From the NCBI RefSeq assembly GCF_017308075.1, contig NZ_JAFKFX010000036.1:62001-126000 (forward strand): a stretch of DNA of 64,000 nt. The letters run 5' to 3'. The notes under the pieces were generated by a model, which was not told the DNA's origin, ran no database searches, and worked only from the letters and a program-made list of their open reading frames with translations. Each line of letters starts with the position of its first letter. The first letter of the stretch is position 1. The translations under genes and the position numbers were made by a program. Source of the stretch: Allobosea sp. (lineage in GTDB: Bacteria > Pseudomonadota > Alphaproteobacteria > Rhizobiales > Beijerinckiaceae). Shown one piece after another: positions 1-11,679 of the stretch.

Positions 1-626
1 TCCCGGTGTGCCGCGAGCGACCGGTAGTCGAGATGGTTGGCCAGAACCCGGTCGTAGGTGTAGCACTCGACCAGAAGCGCGTCGGCGCCGGCGGCGAGTG
101 GGATCAGCGCCTCTGTCCAGGCGGTGTCGCCGGAATAGGCGAAGCTCTTGCCGCCTTGCGTCAGCCGGTAGCCCTGGCAGGGGCCGGCGCGCTCGTCATG
201 CACCATCGGGAAGGCCTCGATCGCGATGCCGGCAAGCTCCGCCGGCGCCTCCGGGGTGATTTCGACGAAGCTGATCGGAAAACGCCAGCGATTGCTCGAG
301 GCGCCGGGAAAATCGGCTTCGAGCGCATGCCGGGTACGGTGTTCGATGCCGATCGGGCCGGCGATGGTCAGGGGTTCGCGGCGGCGCGAGACGAACTGCG
401 CATCGAGCAGGAAGGCGGGCAGGCCGCCGAAATGGTCGCCGTGGAAATGCGTGAACAGCAGGGTCGAGAGGCCGCTGCGCGCGACCCTGGCCTTGTTGAG
501 TGCGACCATGCTGGACGAGCCGCAATCGAGCAGCAGCTTCTCGTCGCCGGCCTCGATCTGGAGGCAGGTGTTGAAGCGGCCGCCGGAGCCGAACGCGTCG
601 CCCGAGCCGTGGATGGTGATCTTCAT
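1..626 (-). CDS. MBL-fold metallo-hydrolase (RNase Z-like), 3' end outside window
   Basis: Metallo-beta-lactamase-fold hydrolase, probably cytoplasmic; the substrate cannot be told. The first 208 codons are visible and the C-terminus lies beyond base 1. The zinc-binding motif THFHGDH is at residues 59-65 (His60, His62, Asp64, His65), and a second metal-ligand segment YSGDTAW follows about 100 residues later, as in the RNase Z/ElaC branch. The ATG at 624-626 begins MKITIHGSGDAFG, a normal N-terminus for this branch. It lies 25 nt downstream of the BMP-type receptor gene on the same strand, so the two are probably co-transcribed. The RNase Z-like architecture does not prove tRNA processing; many such proteins hydrolyse small molecules. 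Confidence 0.85.
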   Translation of the reverse strand, partial: MKITIHGSGDAFGSGGRFNTCLQIEAGDEKLLLDCGSSSMVALNKARVARSGLSTLLFTHFHGDHFGGLPAFLLDAQFVSRRREPLTIAGPIGIEHRTRHALEADFPGASSNRWRFPISFVEITPEAPAELAGIAIEAFPMVHDERAGPCQGYRLTQGGKSFAYSGDTAWTEALIPLAAGADALLVECYTYDRVLANHLDYRSLAAHR

Positions 627-651
627 CGCGCCGCTGCGGCGGTGTGAGCGG

Positions 652-1653
652 TCACATCGTGCACTTGGAGTCGGACATGTAGTCGTGGACCTTGACCGCG
701 CCGGCGATGATGTCGGCCCTCGCCTTGTCGGCGGCAGCCTTCATCTCCGGGGTGATCAGCGCCTTGTTGTTGTCGTCGAGCGCCCAGCCCACACCGTCCT
801 CCTTCAGCCCGAGCACCGAGACGCCCGGCTTCCAGCTGCCCTCGCGCGCCGCCTTGAAGGAGTTGTAGGCGGCGACGTCGACGCGCTTCAGCATCGAGGT
901 CAGCACCTTGCCGGGATGCAGCATGTTCTGGTTCGAATCGACGCCGATGCCGAGCTTGCCGGCGTCCGCCGCGGCGCGCAGCACGCCGATGCCGGTGCCG
1001 CCGGCGGCGTGGTAGACCACGTCGGCGCCGCGGTCGATCTGCGATTTGGCGAGTTCGCCGCCCTTGACCGGGTCGTTCCAGGCGGCCGGGGTCGAGCCGG
1101 TCATGTTCTGGAAGATCTCAGCCTCCTTCTTCGCCGCCTTGACGCCCTGGACATAGCCGCAGGCGAATTTGCGGATCAGCGGGATGTCCATGCCGCCGAC
1201 GAAGCCGACCTTTCCGGTCTTCGAGGCGAGGCCGGCGAGCAGGCCGACGAGATAGGAGCCCTCATGCTCCTTGAACACGACCGACTGCACGTTCGGCAAT
1301 TCGACCACCATGTCGATGATGGTGAACTTCAGGTCCGGGAACTCGGACGCGACCTTCTGCAGCGCGGTCGCCTGCGAGAAACCGACCGCGATGATCGGCG
1401 AATGGCCGTCGCGCGCGAAGCGGCGCAGCGCCTGCTCGATCTGGGCATCGTTGGTCGGCTCGAAATCGCGGAACTCGACGCCGGTGTCGGTCTTGAACTT
1501 CTCGGCGCCGATGAAGACGCCCTCATTGAAGGATTTGTCGAATTTCCCGCCCTTGTCATAGACGATGGCCGGTTTGATCGCGGTCTGGGCGCTGGCGGCG
1601 AGCGCCGAAAGGGCGGCGCCGACCAGCGCCAAAGCGAGGGATGTCAGGCGCAT
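652..1653 (-). CDS. BMP family ABC transporter substrate-binding protein
   Basis: Periplasmic receptor of the basic membrane protein (BMP/TmpC/Med) family, whose characterised members bind purine nucleosides or related ligands for ABC import. The 333-residue length is usual. An N-terminal signal peptide (about residues 1-22, ending ASAQ) precedes the family block YDKGGKFDKSFNEGV, and GMDIPLIRKF and GVDSNQ are typical BMP core motifs. No ABC ATPase or permease gene is next to it inside the window; these could lie beyond base 1 or elsewhere. The MBL hydrolase gene follows after 25 nt. The family call is firm; the ligand is inferred only from family precedent. Confidence 0.92.
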   Translation of the reverse strand: MRLTSLALALVGAALSALAASAQTAIKPAIVYDKGGKFDKSFNEGVFIGAEKFKTDTGVEFRDFEPTNDAQIEQALRRFARDGHSPIIAVGFSQATALQKVASEFPDLKFTIIDMVVELPNVQSVVFKEHEGSYLVGLLAGLASKTGKVGFVGGMDIPLIRKFACGYVQGVKAAKKEAEIFQNMTGSTPAAWNDPVKGGELAKSQIDRGADVVYHAAGGTGIGVLRAAADAGKLGIGVDSNQNMLHPGKVLTSMLKRVDVAAYNSFKAAREGSWKPGVSVLGLKEDGVGWALDDNNKALITPEMKAAADKARADIIAGAVKVHDYMSDSKCTM

Positions 1654-1788
1654 GCAACCGTTCCCCTGTCACGCATGGAGCAGTTCCGCTGCCCCTCTAT
1701 GCGTCACGATGGCACGGCTTCTTAAAAGGGCCAAGCGGCTGCGCGAGAGGTAAGCCGCCCGGCGTTTCGCAGGCGCGTCCGGGCTCCG

Positions 1789-2559
1789 TCAGCCGCGCTG
1801 GATCGAGACCCCGCCATCGGCGAGGAAGGCCGTGCCGGTGACGAAACTCGATGCGTCCGAGGCCAGGAAAAGCGCGGCCCTCGCGATCTCCTCCGGCCGC
1901 GCCATGCGCTTCAGGGCGTGCAGCTCCTCGACGAAGGCCAGCACCTGCGGCCCGGCATCGGGCGCGTTGGTGAAGCTCGCCGGCGTGTCGGTGCCGCCCG
2001 GCAGTAGCGCGTTGACCCTGATGCGCTGGCTCCCGAGTTCGGCGGCGAGCGCCTTGACCAGCCCGATCTGTCCGGCCTTGCTCGCGGCATAGGCGGATGC
2101 GCCGGAGAGCCCGGCCGTGTAGCCGACGAAGCTCGAGGTGAAGATCAGCGAGCCGCCGCCGCGCGCCTGCAGCGCCGGCACCTGGTATTTCGCGCCGAGG
2201 AAGGCGCTGGTCAGGTTGGTCTCGATCAGCTCGCGCCAGGCCGCGGACGAGATCTCCGCCACCGGCGCCAGCTCGCCGACCACCCCGGCATTGTTGAAGG
2301 CGATGTCGAGCCCGCCGAAGCGCTCGGTCGCCGCCTCGACCAGGCGCTGCGCCAGCGCTTCGTCGCGGATGTCGCCTGCAATGGCGAGCGCCTCGCCGCC
2401 TGACGCGGCGATCTCGGCCGTGAGCGTGTCGAGCTCGTCCTGGCGCCGTGCCGTCGCCACCACCCTTGCGCCCTCGCTGGCGAACAGGCGGGCGGCGGCG
2501 CGCCCGATCCCGGAGCTCGCCCCGGTGACGAGCGCGACCTTGTTGCTGAGAACCGTCAT
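1789..2559 (-). CDS. SDR family oxidoreductase
   Basis: Classical short-chain dehydrogenase/reductase of 256 residues, NAD(P)-dependent and cytoplasmic. The Rossmann motif TGASSGIG is near residue 13, NNAG near 90 and the catalytic YAASK near 155, and the C-terminus ends in a typical FLADGGVSIQRG. The ATG at 2557-2559 gives MTVLSNKVALVTG, the family's usual N-terminus; an open frame continues upstream but over the divergent ThiF-like gene. The substrate is unknown. It stands alone, divergent from the ThiF/MoeB-like gene across 159 bp. Confidence 0.9.
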   Translation of the reverse strand: MTVLSNKVALVTGASSGIGRAAARLFASEGARVVATARRQDELDTLTAEIAASGGEALAIAGDIRDEALAQRLVEAATERFGGLDIAFNNAGVVGELAPVAEISSAAWRELIETNLTSAFLGAKYQVPALQARGGGSLIFTSSFVGYTAGLSGASAYAASKAGQIGLVKALAAELGSQRIRVNALLPGGTDTPASFTNAPDAGPQVLAFVEELHALKRMARPEEIARAALFLASDASSFVTGTAFLADGGVSIQRG

Positions 2560-2718
2560 GTCATTGCCTTTCGTGCCGCAGGAAACTGCGGCGCGGTGAT
2601 CGCAGGCGGCGGGCCGGCGCAGACACCCGCTTCCTGTCACGGCATGGCACCCGATTCCCGGCTCCGCCGTCCAGGCACCCGATTGCTGCGCGGGCGCGAT
2701 CGGCCTAATCCTGAGGGC

Positions 2719-3507
2719 ATGATGCTGAGCGACGTCGAGATCGAGCGCTATGCCCGCCATCTGGTGCTGCCGGAGATCGGCGGCCCCGGTCAGGCCCGGC
2801 TGAAGCGGGCGCGGGTGCTGGTGATCGGCGCCGGCGGGCTTGGTGCGCCGCTGCTCGCCTATCTCGCCGCGGCCGGCGTCGGAACCATCGGCATCGTCGA
2901 CGACGACCATGTCTCGCTGTCGAACCTGCAGCGACAGATCATCTTCGGGACCGAGGATATCGGCGCCCGCAAGGCGGTGGCGGCGGCCGGCTTCGTCAAG
3001 CGGCTGAACCCGCATGTCCAGATCGAGGAATATGTCACGCGGATCGATCCGCACAATGCCCGCGCGCTCGTCGCCTTCTATGATGTCGTTGCCGAAGGCT
3101 CGGATAATTTCGCCACGCGCTATGCGGTCTCCGATGCCTGCTTCCACGAGGGCAAGCCGCTGGTCATGGCGGCGCTCGGGCGCTTCGACGGCTCGCTGAC
3201 CACGATCCGGGCGCATGAGAAGGCGCCGGACGGCACGCCCAACCCGACCTATCGCTGCCTCTTCCCGCAGGAGCCGCCGTCAGGCACCGTCGCGCCTTGC
3301 GCCGAGGCCGGCATTCTCGGTGCGCTGCCCGGCGTCATGGGTTCGCTGATGGCGCTCGAGGTGCTCCGGGCGGTCGCCGGCTTCGGCGAGCCGCTGGTCG
3401 GCAAGCTGCTGCTCGTCGATGCGATGGCGATGCGCTTCGAGACGATGCGCTATCGCTGGGATCCGGAGAACCCGCTGAGCGGGACGGCTGTCGCCGCCAC
3501 GGGATGA
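2719..3507 (+). CDS. HesA/MoeB/ThiF family adenylyltransferase
   Basis: E1-like enzyme that adenylates the C-terminal Gly-Gly of a small sulfur-carrier protein (ThiS/MoaD type) in molybdopterin or thiamine synthesis. The 262 residues carry the opening ERYARHLVLPEIG of MoeB proteins, the nucleotide-binding GAGGLGAPLL near residue 38, the basic NLQRQIIF segment, and the conserved Cys in CAEAGILG that forms the thioester or persulfide in relatives. The two CxxC zinc pairs of E. coli MoeB are not evident, and there is no rhodanese domain. ATG 2719 is chosen over the in-frame upstream start because homology begins there. It converges on gshB with a 10-bp gap. MoeB against ThiF cannot be separated without a tree. 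Confidence 0.85.
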   Translation: MMLSDVEIERYARHLVLPEIGGPGQARLKRARVLVIGAGGLGAPLLAYLAAAGVGTIGIVDDDHVSLSNLQRQIIFGTEDIGARKAVAAAGFVKRLNPHVQIEEYVTRIDPHNARALVAFYDVVAEGSDNFATRYAVSDACFHEGKPLVMAALGRFDGSLTTIRAHEKAPDGTPNPTYRCLFPQEPPSGTVAPCAEAGILGALPGVMGSLMALEVLRAVAGFGEPLVGKLLLVDAMAMRFETMRYRWDPENPLSGTAVAATG

Positions 3508-3517
3508 GCCGGGGCGC

Positions 3518-4465
3518 TCAGAGCGCCGCCCGCTTGGCCTCGATCACGTCGAAGAGCTGCGCCGCCAGATCCGGCCCGCCGAGCTTCTTGATGGCGCGCA
3601 CACCGGTCGGAGCGGTGACGTTGATCTCCGTCAGCTTGCCGCCGATCACGTCGATGCCGACCAGCAGCAGGCCGCGTTCCCTGAGCGCCGGGCCGATGCG
3701 TTCGCAGATCTCGAGCTCGCGCTTGGACAGGTCGGTCGGCCGGGCGGCGCCGCCACGTACCATATTGGCGCGCAGATCGCCCTCGGCCGGCACGCGGTTG
3801 ACCGCGCCGGCGGCCTTGCCGTCGATCAGGATGATGCGCTTGTCGCCCGCGGTGACCTCCTTCAGGAAGGCCTGGACCACCCAGGGCTCGCGGAAGAGAT
3901 TGGCGAAGAGGTCGCAGAGCGAGCCGAAATTCGGGTCGCCCTTGCCGGTCTTGAACACGGTCGCGCCGCCATGGCCGTAGAGCGGCTTCATCACGATCTC
4001 GCCGAACTCCTCGCGGAAGGCCTCGATCTCGGCCTTGTCGCGGGTGATCAGGGTCGGCGGCATCAGCTCCGGGAAATGCGTGACGAACAGTTTTTCGGGC
4101 GCGTTGCGGACCTCGGCGGGATCGTTGACCACCAGCGTCTTCGGATGGATGCGCTCGAGCATATGCGTCGAGGAGACATAGGCCATGTCGAAGGGCGGGT
4201 CCTGGCGCAGCAGCACCACGTCGAGCGTCGAGAGGTCGGTGCGCTCGGGCTCGCCCAGCGTGTAGTGGTCGCCCTCGACATCGCGGACCTCGACCGGGTT
4301 GATCACGGCCGTGACCTTGCCGTCGCGCAGGGTGAGTTTGTCCGGGGTGTAGGTGAAGAGCTTGTGGCCGCGCGCCTGCGCCTCCAGCATCAGCGAGAAG
4401 CCGGTGTCGCCGGCGATGCGGACCTTTTCGATCGGGTCCATCTGGATGGCGACATTCAACGGCAT
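3518..4465 (-). CDS. gshB: Glutathione synthase
   Basis: Joins gamma-glutamylcysteine and glycine with ATP to make glutathione, in the cytoplasm. At 315 residues it has the bacterial GshB length. N-terminal MDPIEKV is the hallmark start of the family, followed by [13 protein letters not shown], the ATP-grasp segment [11 protein letters not shown], and the C-terminal [19 protein letters not shown]. The start at 4465 is the ATG eight residues before MDPIEKV; a longer in-frame extension to 4519 is not family-like. It lies downstream of yraN and rsmI on the same strand, an order common in alphaproteobacteria. Confidence 0.96.
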   Translation of the reverse strand: MPLNVAIQMDPIEKVRIAGDTGFSLMLEAQARGHKLFTYTPDKLTLRDGKVTAVINPVEVRDVEGDHYTLGEPERTDLSTLDVVLLRQDPPFDMAYVSSTHMLERIHPKTLVVNDPAEVRNAPEKLFVTHFPELMPPTLITRDKAEIEAFREEFGEIVMKPLYGHGGATVFKTGKGDPNFGSLCDLFANLFREPWVVQAFLKEVTAGDKRIILIDGKAAGAVNRVPAEGDLRANMVRGGAARPTDLSKRELEICERIGPALRERGLLLVGIDVIGGKLTEINVTAPTGVRAIKKLGGPDLAAQLFDVIEAKRAAL

Positions 4466-4534
4466 GGCGGCGCTCCGGTTGGGGAGCGCTTTATCGGTCC
4501 TGCCGGCGCGGCTGCGCAAGAGGGGAGCCCTGCG

Positions 4535-4915
4535 TCAGAGCGTGAGCTCGAAGACGGCGGGGACATGGCGCGGCAGGCGCCAGGGCGCCAGGAAGACCGC
4601 ATCGGCCCGCAAATGGCGCTGCATCGCCCAGGGATTGCGGGCCAGCCATTGCCGGATGCGCGCCTCGATCAGGCGCCTTTTGTCGGCGGTGATCGTGCCC
4701 GCGGCTTCGTCGAGCGTCGCGCGGCGCTTGACCTCGACGAAGGCGATGCTCCTGCCGCGCGCCATGATCAGGTCGATCTCGCCGCCCTTGCCGCCGAAGC
4801 GCCGTTCCAGCAGGCGATAGCCCTTGGCGCCGAGATAGAGCACGGCGAGCCATTCGCCGCGGCGCCCGGAAAGACCGGAGCGGCGGGCACGACGGCTGCG
4901 GGCCGCCTCGCTCAC
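4535..4915 (-). CDS. YraN family protein (UPF0102, nuclease-like fold)
   Basis: Small 126-residue protein of the UPF0102/YraN family, which has a restriction-endonuclease-like fold; its biological role is not settled. The family core GEWLAVLYL, then RRFGGKGGEIDLIM and IAFVEVKRR, is present, including the Glu-Asp ... Glu-Val-Lys pattern expected of a PD-(D/E)XK fold. It overlaps the end of rsmI by four bases (ATGA), so the two are translationally coupled, as in many proteobacteria where yraN follows rsmI. Confidence 0.92.
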   Translation of the reverse strand: MSEAARSRRARRSGLSGRRGEWLAVLYLGAKGYRLLERRFGGKGGEIDLIMARGRSIAFVEVKRRATLDEAAGTITADKRRLIEARIRQWLARNPWAMQRHLRADAVFLAPWRLPRHVPAVFELTL

Positions 4916-5844
4916 GGCGTCCGCGTCAGCTCGAGGGCACGGGCATAGACCAGGCGCCGCGGCTGGCCGCTGGCGGCGGTGACCTGCGCCACGGCTTCCT
5001 TCAGCGAGAGCGTTTCGAGCGCCGCCCGCAGCGCCTCGTCGAGCGTGGCGCCGCTCGGGGCGAGCGCCGCGGCGTCCGGCGGGCCGATGATCACCACGAT
5101 CTCGCCGCGTGCCTCCTCGGACTCGCCATAATGGGCGGCGAGCTCGGACAGCGCGCCGCGGCGGACATTCTCGTAATATTTGGTCAGCTCGCGCGCGACC
5201 GCGCCCGGCCTTTCGCCGAGCACCATCGCCGCGTCGCCCAGCATCTCGGCGAGCCGGCGCGGCGATTCGAAGAAGACCAGCGTGCCGGGAATGGTGGAAA
5301 GCTCGGTCAGCCGGGCTTTGCGTGCCGCGCTCTTCGGCGGCAGGAAGCCCTCGAAGAAGAAGCGGTCGGTCGGCAGGCCGGCGAGCACCAGCGCCGCCAA
5401 TACGGCGGAGGGGCCGGGGATGCCGGTGACCGGCAGGCCCTCCGCCACCAGCTCGGCGACGAGCTTGTAGCCGGGGTCGGAGACCAAGGGCGTGCCGGCA
5501 TCCGAGATCAGCGCGAGCCTGCCGCCCTGGCGCAGCTTCTCGAGGATTTTCGGGCGCATCTGCGCGGCATTGTGCTCATGATAGGGCAGGAGCGGCGTCG
5601 CGATGCCGTAATGCGCCAGCAGCGTCTTCGAGGTGCGTGTGTCCTCGGCCAGCACCGCATCGGCGGCGGCGAGCGTGGCCAGCGCGCGAAAGGAGATGTC
5701 CTTGAGGTTGCCGATCGGTGTCGCGACGATGTGCAGGCCGGGCGCCAGCGGCTCGGCCTCGGCCCGCAGTCCGAAGGCGGTGAAGCTCGGCGAGGCATCT
5801 TTGGCGCGGCCCGGGAGCGGCGCGGCGGGAGAAGGTGCTGACAT
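4912..5844 (-). CDS. rsmI: 16S rRNA 2'-O-methyltransferase RsmI
   Basis: Methylates the 2'-OH of C1402 in 16S rRNA using S-adenosylmethionine. The 310-residue protein shows the SAM/tetrapyrrole methylase signatures: LHIVATPIGNLKDIS at about residues 38-52, AEDTRTSKTLL, the glycine-rich LISDAGTPLVSDPGY, and GIPGPSAVLAAL. The ATG at 5844 adds a roughly 35-residue leader before the core, a little long; a shorter start is possible but no better-placed ATG is visible. Divergent from the lipoprotein receptor gene, and followed by yraN with an ATGA overlap. Confidence 0.95.
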   Translation of the reverse strand: MSAPSPAAPLPGRAKDASPSFTAFGLRAEAEPLAPGLHIVATPIGNLKDISFRALATLAAADAVLAEDTRTSKTLLAHYGIATPLLPYHEHNAAQMRPKILEKLRQGGRLALISDAGTPLVSDPGYKLVAELVAEGLPVTGIPGPSAVLAALVLAGLPTDRFFFEGFLPPKSAARKARLTELSTIPGTLVFFESPRRLAEMLGDAAMVLGERPGAVARELTKYYENVRRGALSELAAHYGESEEARGEIVVIIGPPDAAALAPSGATLDEALRAALETLSLKEAVAQVTAASGQPRRLVYARALELTRTP

Positions 5845-6018
5845 GGCGGCGAAACTGCCACAGGCGCCGCCGGGATACCATCGCGCTGGCGGCAACTCAT
5901 AGTTAACAGCTTGAAAATACCATCCCTGGCTGGCAGGTATTCTCCCATTATCCGGGGGGATACGCACCGCCGGGCGCCGTCGTGACGATGCGCCCGCCCA
6001 GCAGTGGAGACGAAACCC

Positions 6019-7236
6019 GTGTCGCGCCCAGTTGGAACTCCAGATCAGGCGCCCCTCGTCGGCGTCTCGCGGCGGCTGATTCTGGCCAGCGGCGCCACGC
6101 TCCTGCTCACCGCCTGCAGCGGCGGCACCTCCGGTTTGCCCGGCTTCGACGGTGCAGCCGGCGGGGCTCCCGCGGCTCCCACCGGCCCGACACTCGGGAC
6201 CGGCTCGGTCAAGGTCGGGCTGATCCTGCCGCTGACCGCGGAAGGCGCAGGCGCGACCGTCGGTAACTCCTTGAAGAACGCCGCCGAGATGGCGCTGGCC
6301 GAATTCCCCGGCGCCGACCTGACCTTGCTGATCAAGGATGATCGCGGCACGCCCGACGGAGCCCAGGCCGCCGCCCAAGCGGCGCTGCGCGAAGGCGCCG
6401 AACTGATCATCGGCCCGCTCTTCGCCCCCTCGGTCCAGGCCGTGGCGCAGGTCGCCCGCGGCGCCGGCAAGCCGGTGATCGCCTTCTCCAGCGACAGCAA
6501 TGTCGCCACGCGCGGCGTCTATCTGCTGTCCTTCCCGCCCGAGAACGACGTCAACCGGGTGATCGCCTATGCGGCCTCGCAGGGCCGCAAATCCTTCGCC
6601 GCGATGGTGCCGGACACCGCCTATGGCAAGGTCGTCGAGGCCGCCTTCCAGCAGGCGGTGGCCGATCGCGGCGCGCGCGCCGTCGTGATCGAGCGCTTCG
6701 GCGCCGACGCCAACAGCATGCGGGCCTCCGCCGGCCGGCTGGCGCCGGCCCTGCAGCAGGCCGATGCGCTGTTCGTGCCGGGCGATGCCAACGCCATGCC
6801 CCAGCTCGGCCTGATCCTGCAGCAGGCCGGCTACGATCCGGCCAAGATCAAGCCGCTCGGCACCGGCGTCTGGAACGATGCCGCCGTCGCCCGCATCCCC
6901 GCCATTCAGGGTGGCTGGTTCGCCTCGCCCGATATGGCTGGCTTCAACGCCTTCGCCGGCCGCTACCAGAAGCGCTTCAACAGCTCGCCGACCCGCACCG
7001 CGACGCTCGCCTATGATGCGGTCTCGCTCGCGGCGGCGCTCGCCCGCACGCAAGGAAGCCAGCGCTTTTCCGAATCCGTGCTGACCAATCCGTCCGGCTT
7101 CGCCGGTGCCGACGGCGTCTTCCGCTTCCGGGCCGATGGCCAGAACGAGCGCGGTCTCGCCGTGCTCGAGCTGCGCAACGGCCAGATCGTCACGGTCAAC
7201 GCCGCCCCGCGCGATCTCGGCCCCAGGACGAACTGA
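6019..7236 (+). CDS. LppC/LpoA-like penicillin-binding protein activator, periplasmic-binding lipoprotein
   Basis: Predicted lipoprotein with a type 1 periplasmic-binding fold (Peripla_BP_6), of the group annotated as penicillin-binding protein activator in alphaproteobacteria. A twin-arginine-like RRLILASGATLLLTAC ends in a lipobox (LTAC), so the mature protein would be lipid-anchored facing the periplasm. The body from KVGLILPLTAEGAG onward is typical of the fold. The GTG at 6019 is preferred because TGGAGA (6005-6010) is a well-spaced ribosome-binding site for it; an in-frame GTG at 6004 would be 5 codons longer. A strong intrinsic terminator follows at 7301. The link to cell-wall synthesis rests on family naming; an amino-acid receptor role cannot be excluded. 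Confidence 0.82.
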   Translation: MSRPVGTPDQAPLVGVSRRLILASGATLLLTACSGGTSGLPGFDGAAGGAPAAPTGPTLGTGSVKVGLILPLTAEGAGATVGNSLKNAAEMALAEFPGADLTLLIKDDRGTPDGAQAAAQAALREGAELIIGPLFAPSVQAVAQVARGAGKPVIAFSSDSNVATRGVYLLSFPPENDVNRVIAYAASQGRKSFAAMVPDTAYGKVVEAAFQQAVADRGARAVVIERFGADANSMRASAGRLAPALQQADALFVPGDANAMPQLGLILQQAGYDPAKIKPLGTGVWNDAAVARIPAIQGGWFASPDMAGFNAFAGRYQKRFNSSPTRTATLAYDAVSLAAALARTQGSQRFSESVLTNPSGFAGADGVFRFRADGQNERGLAVLELRNGQIVTVNAAPRDLGPRTN

Positions 7237-7300
7237 CGCACCGAAGGCGCGTTAGTCTCGGGCGAAGCGCAGCGCAGACCCGAGAATCTCTGGCAGGATA

Positions 7301-7324
7301 AGGCGCCCTTGTGGGCGCCTTTTT
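7301..7324 (+). terminator. Rho-independent terminator of the lipoprotein gene
   Basis: Perfect 8-bp stem AGGCGCCC / GGGCGCCT with a TTGT loop, followed directly by TTTT. It lies 64 nt after the stop of the lipoprotein gene and, read on the plus strand, is a textbook intrinsic terminator. The opposite strand lacks a matching T run, so it does not serve maeB. Confidence 0.9.
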
Positions 7325-7333
7325 CGTCACTAG

Positions 7334-7356
7334 ATGCCCGGGTCGAGCCCGGGCAT
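7334..7356. repeat. Short REP-like palindrome between convergent genes
   Basis: Perfect 9-bp inverted repeat ATGCCCGGG - TCGAG - CCCGGGCAT followed by GACG, placed just after the terminator and before the 3' end of maeB. A palindrome of the same design and with the same GACG tail occurs at 36455-36477, also between convergent genes, which suggests a dispersed intergenic family. Confidence 0.6.
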
Positions 7357-7371
7357 GACGCGCGCGGTTCG

Positions 7372-9657
<2,286 letters not shown>

Positions 9658-9813
9658 GCCGTCGTTCTTTATGAGCGTTTCCTCGGGGGGAAACGACCAT
9701 AGGGCAGTGCGCCTGCGCTCCACAAGGCGCGATTGCGGCGCGTTACTCTTGCCGGCGTGGAGAAGATCGCACTGCGGCACGCGCTTCGCAGGTGCGATGT
9801 CGGCGCGTCGCCT

Positions 9814-11643
9814 TCAGAGCCGGCCGCGGACGCGCGCGACGAAGTCGACGACATAGCGGTCGAGCTCGACCGCCTGTTCGCTGACGCGCCCGGCCGCCTC
9901 GACCACCCGCGAGGCGGTTTCGCCAGTCGAGCGCGCCTCGTCGCCGAGCGCCGCGACGTTGCCGGTCACCGTCGTCGTCGAGCCGGCGACGGCCAGAGCG
10001 TCGGCGGCGATGCCGGAGGCGATCGTCCCTTGCATGTTGACGACGCGGGCGATCGCGCCCGAGGTCGTCTCGATCGTGCCCATCGTCTCCTCGATCTGCC
10101 CGACCGCCTCGGCCGCGGTCGCGGCGGCGGCGCGGATCTCCTCCAGCGTCGCCGCGATGTCGCGGGTCGCCTTCTGGGTCTGCTCGGCGAGGTTCTTGAC
10201 CTCGCCGGCAACCACCGCGAAGCCGCGCCCGGCGGCGCCGGCCCGCGCCGCCTCGATGGTCGCGTTCAGTGCCAGGAGATTGGTGCGCGCCGCGATGTCC
10301 TCGATGAAGGCGAGCACCGCGCCGACCTGATCGGTGGCCAAGGCGAGGCCGTTGACGTCCCGCCGGGTCGAGCGGACATGGCTCGCCGCCAACTGCGCCT
10401 TTTCCGCCGCCAGCCCGGTCTGCCGGGTCAGCTCGCGGATCGAGGCGTCGATCTCCTCGGCCGCCAGCGCCACGCTGCCGACGCGGTGGGAGGCGAGCTG
10501 CGCCTGCTGGGTGACGTCGACCGCCCGCTGGGTCGTGTGGTCGGCATTCGCCGCCATCTGCTGTGCCGCCTCGTGCATGTCGCGGGCCGATTCACCGACC
10601 TGACGCAAGGCCTTGCCGACCGTGACCTCGAGATTGCCCGCGAGCTCCTCGAGCGCCGAGCGGCGCAAGGTCTCGATCTCGTCGCGCCGAGTCTCGAGCG
10701 TCTTCTCGGGCGTGATGTCGAGCAGGATGCCGTCCCAGATCACCGTGCCGTCGGCGAGACGGCGGCATGTCGCTTCGCTGCGCAGCCAGACGACGCCGTC
10801 GACGCCGGCATAGCGCGCTTCGAAGCGCCAGAAATCACCGTAGCTTTGGGGGGCCGCGCGCGCCGCCTCGAAGCGCGCCCGGTCCTCGGGCAACATCTTG
10901 CCGAGCCAGATTTCCGGATCGCGCTCGACCTCCTCCTTGGTGATCCCCAGCAGCCGGTCGATCGCGAAGGAGGCGAAATGATAGCTCAGCGAGCCGTCGG
11001 GATGGGCGATGCGCTGGTAGAGCGTGCCCGGCGCCCGCTGCATCAGCGAGCGCAGCCGATAGGCGGTATCGCGACGTTCGCGGTCGTTGTGGACGACGAG
11101 CCCGACCAGCACCGTGCCGACCGCGTTGACCAGGATGATCGTCGGCACCGCATCGCGCAGGAAGCGTTCGGCCACAGTCCAGCTCGGCATGAACAGCACG
11201 GAGAGCAAGAGGCAGACCGCGCCGATCAGGCTGAGCACGACGAAGTCGCCCAGTCGGAAGGGGCGGCGCTGGCGCGCCAGCCAGGCGGCATAGGCGACGC
11301 CCGCCAGGGCATTGAGGACGATGCCGGCCAGGCCTGTCGCCATGCCGACCCCGCCCTGGCTGTAGCGCAGCGCGGCGAGCGGCAGCGCCGTCAGCACGGC
11401 CGCTATCGGCCCGCCGATCGGTCCGGCGAGGATGGCGAGCGTGTTGCGGGAGTCGACGACCAGGCCGGCTTCCATGACGAAGGGAAAGGTCATGCTGCAC
11501 AGCGCGGCCGCTGCGAGCAGGACGCCGATGGCGACCTGGCGCAGGATCGGCCGCTGGTCGAGCCATGGCGCGACGACGGTCACCACCAGCGCGGCGAGCA
11601 GCAGGAAGGAAAGGCTCTCGACGAGGTTGATCAGCAGCGACAT
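9814..11643 (-). CDS. Methyl-accepting chemotaxis protein with LytS-type 5TM sensor and PAS domain
   Basis: Membrane chemoreceptor of 609 residues. Instead of a periplasmic ligand domain it has an N-terminal bundle of about six hydrophobic segments (residues 5-185) with the [16 protein letters not shown] and [11 protein letters not shown] motifs of the 5TM-5TMR_LYT domain found in LytS/YhcK sensors. A PAS domain follows (about 195-320, [20 protein letters not shown] ... LLDITPEKT), then an MCP signalling region whose hairpin tip is around residues 445-470 ([17 protein letters not shown]). Known MCPs signal to CheA-CheW; the ligand here is unknown, and LytS-like bundles have been linked to intramembrane or small-metabolite sensing. 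No che genes are nearby. Confidence 0.88.
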   Translation of the reverse strand: MSLLINLVESLSFLLLAALVVTVVAPWLDQRPILRQVAIGVLLAAAALCSMTFPFVMEAGLVVDSRNTLAILAGPIGGPIAAVLTALPLAALRYSQGGVGMATGLAGIVLNALAGVAYAAWLARQRRPFRLGDFVVLSLIGAVCLLLSVLFMPSWTVAERFLRDAVPTIILVNAVGTVLVGLVVHNDRERRDTAYRLRSLMQRAPGTLYQRIAHPDGSLSYHFASFAIDRLLGITKEEVERDPEIWLGKMLPEDRARFEAARAAPQSYGDFWRFEARYAGVDGVVWLRSEATCRRLADGTVIWDGILLDITPEKTLETRRDEIETLRRSALEELAGNLEVTVGKALRQVGESARDMHEAAQQMAANADHTTQRAVDVTQQAQLASHRVGSVALAAEEIDASIRELTRQTGLAAEKAQLAASHVRSTRRDVNGLALATDQVGAVLAFIEDIAARTNLLALNATIEAARAGAAGRGFAVVAGEVKNLAEQTQKATRDIAATLEEIRAAAATAAEAVGQIEETMGTIETTSGAIARVVNMQGTIASGIAADALAVAGSTTTVTGNVAALGDEARSTGETASRVVEAAGRVSEQAVELDRYVVDFVARVRGRL

Positions 11644-11679
11644 GGGGGCCTTCGGCCGGAAAATGGCGTGGTCAGCCTG

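Noticed and set aside
226-1725. 499-codon plus-strand frame over the MBL and BMP genes
   Set aside because: Both minus-strand genes are clear; the plus-strand translation has no recognisable domain.
5905-5965. Imperfect inverted repeat AATACC...GGTATT between rsmI and the lipoprotein gene as an operator
   Set aside because: Arms are only 6 bp with a 14-bp spacer; too weak to support.
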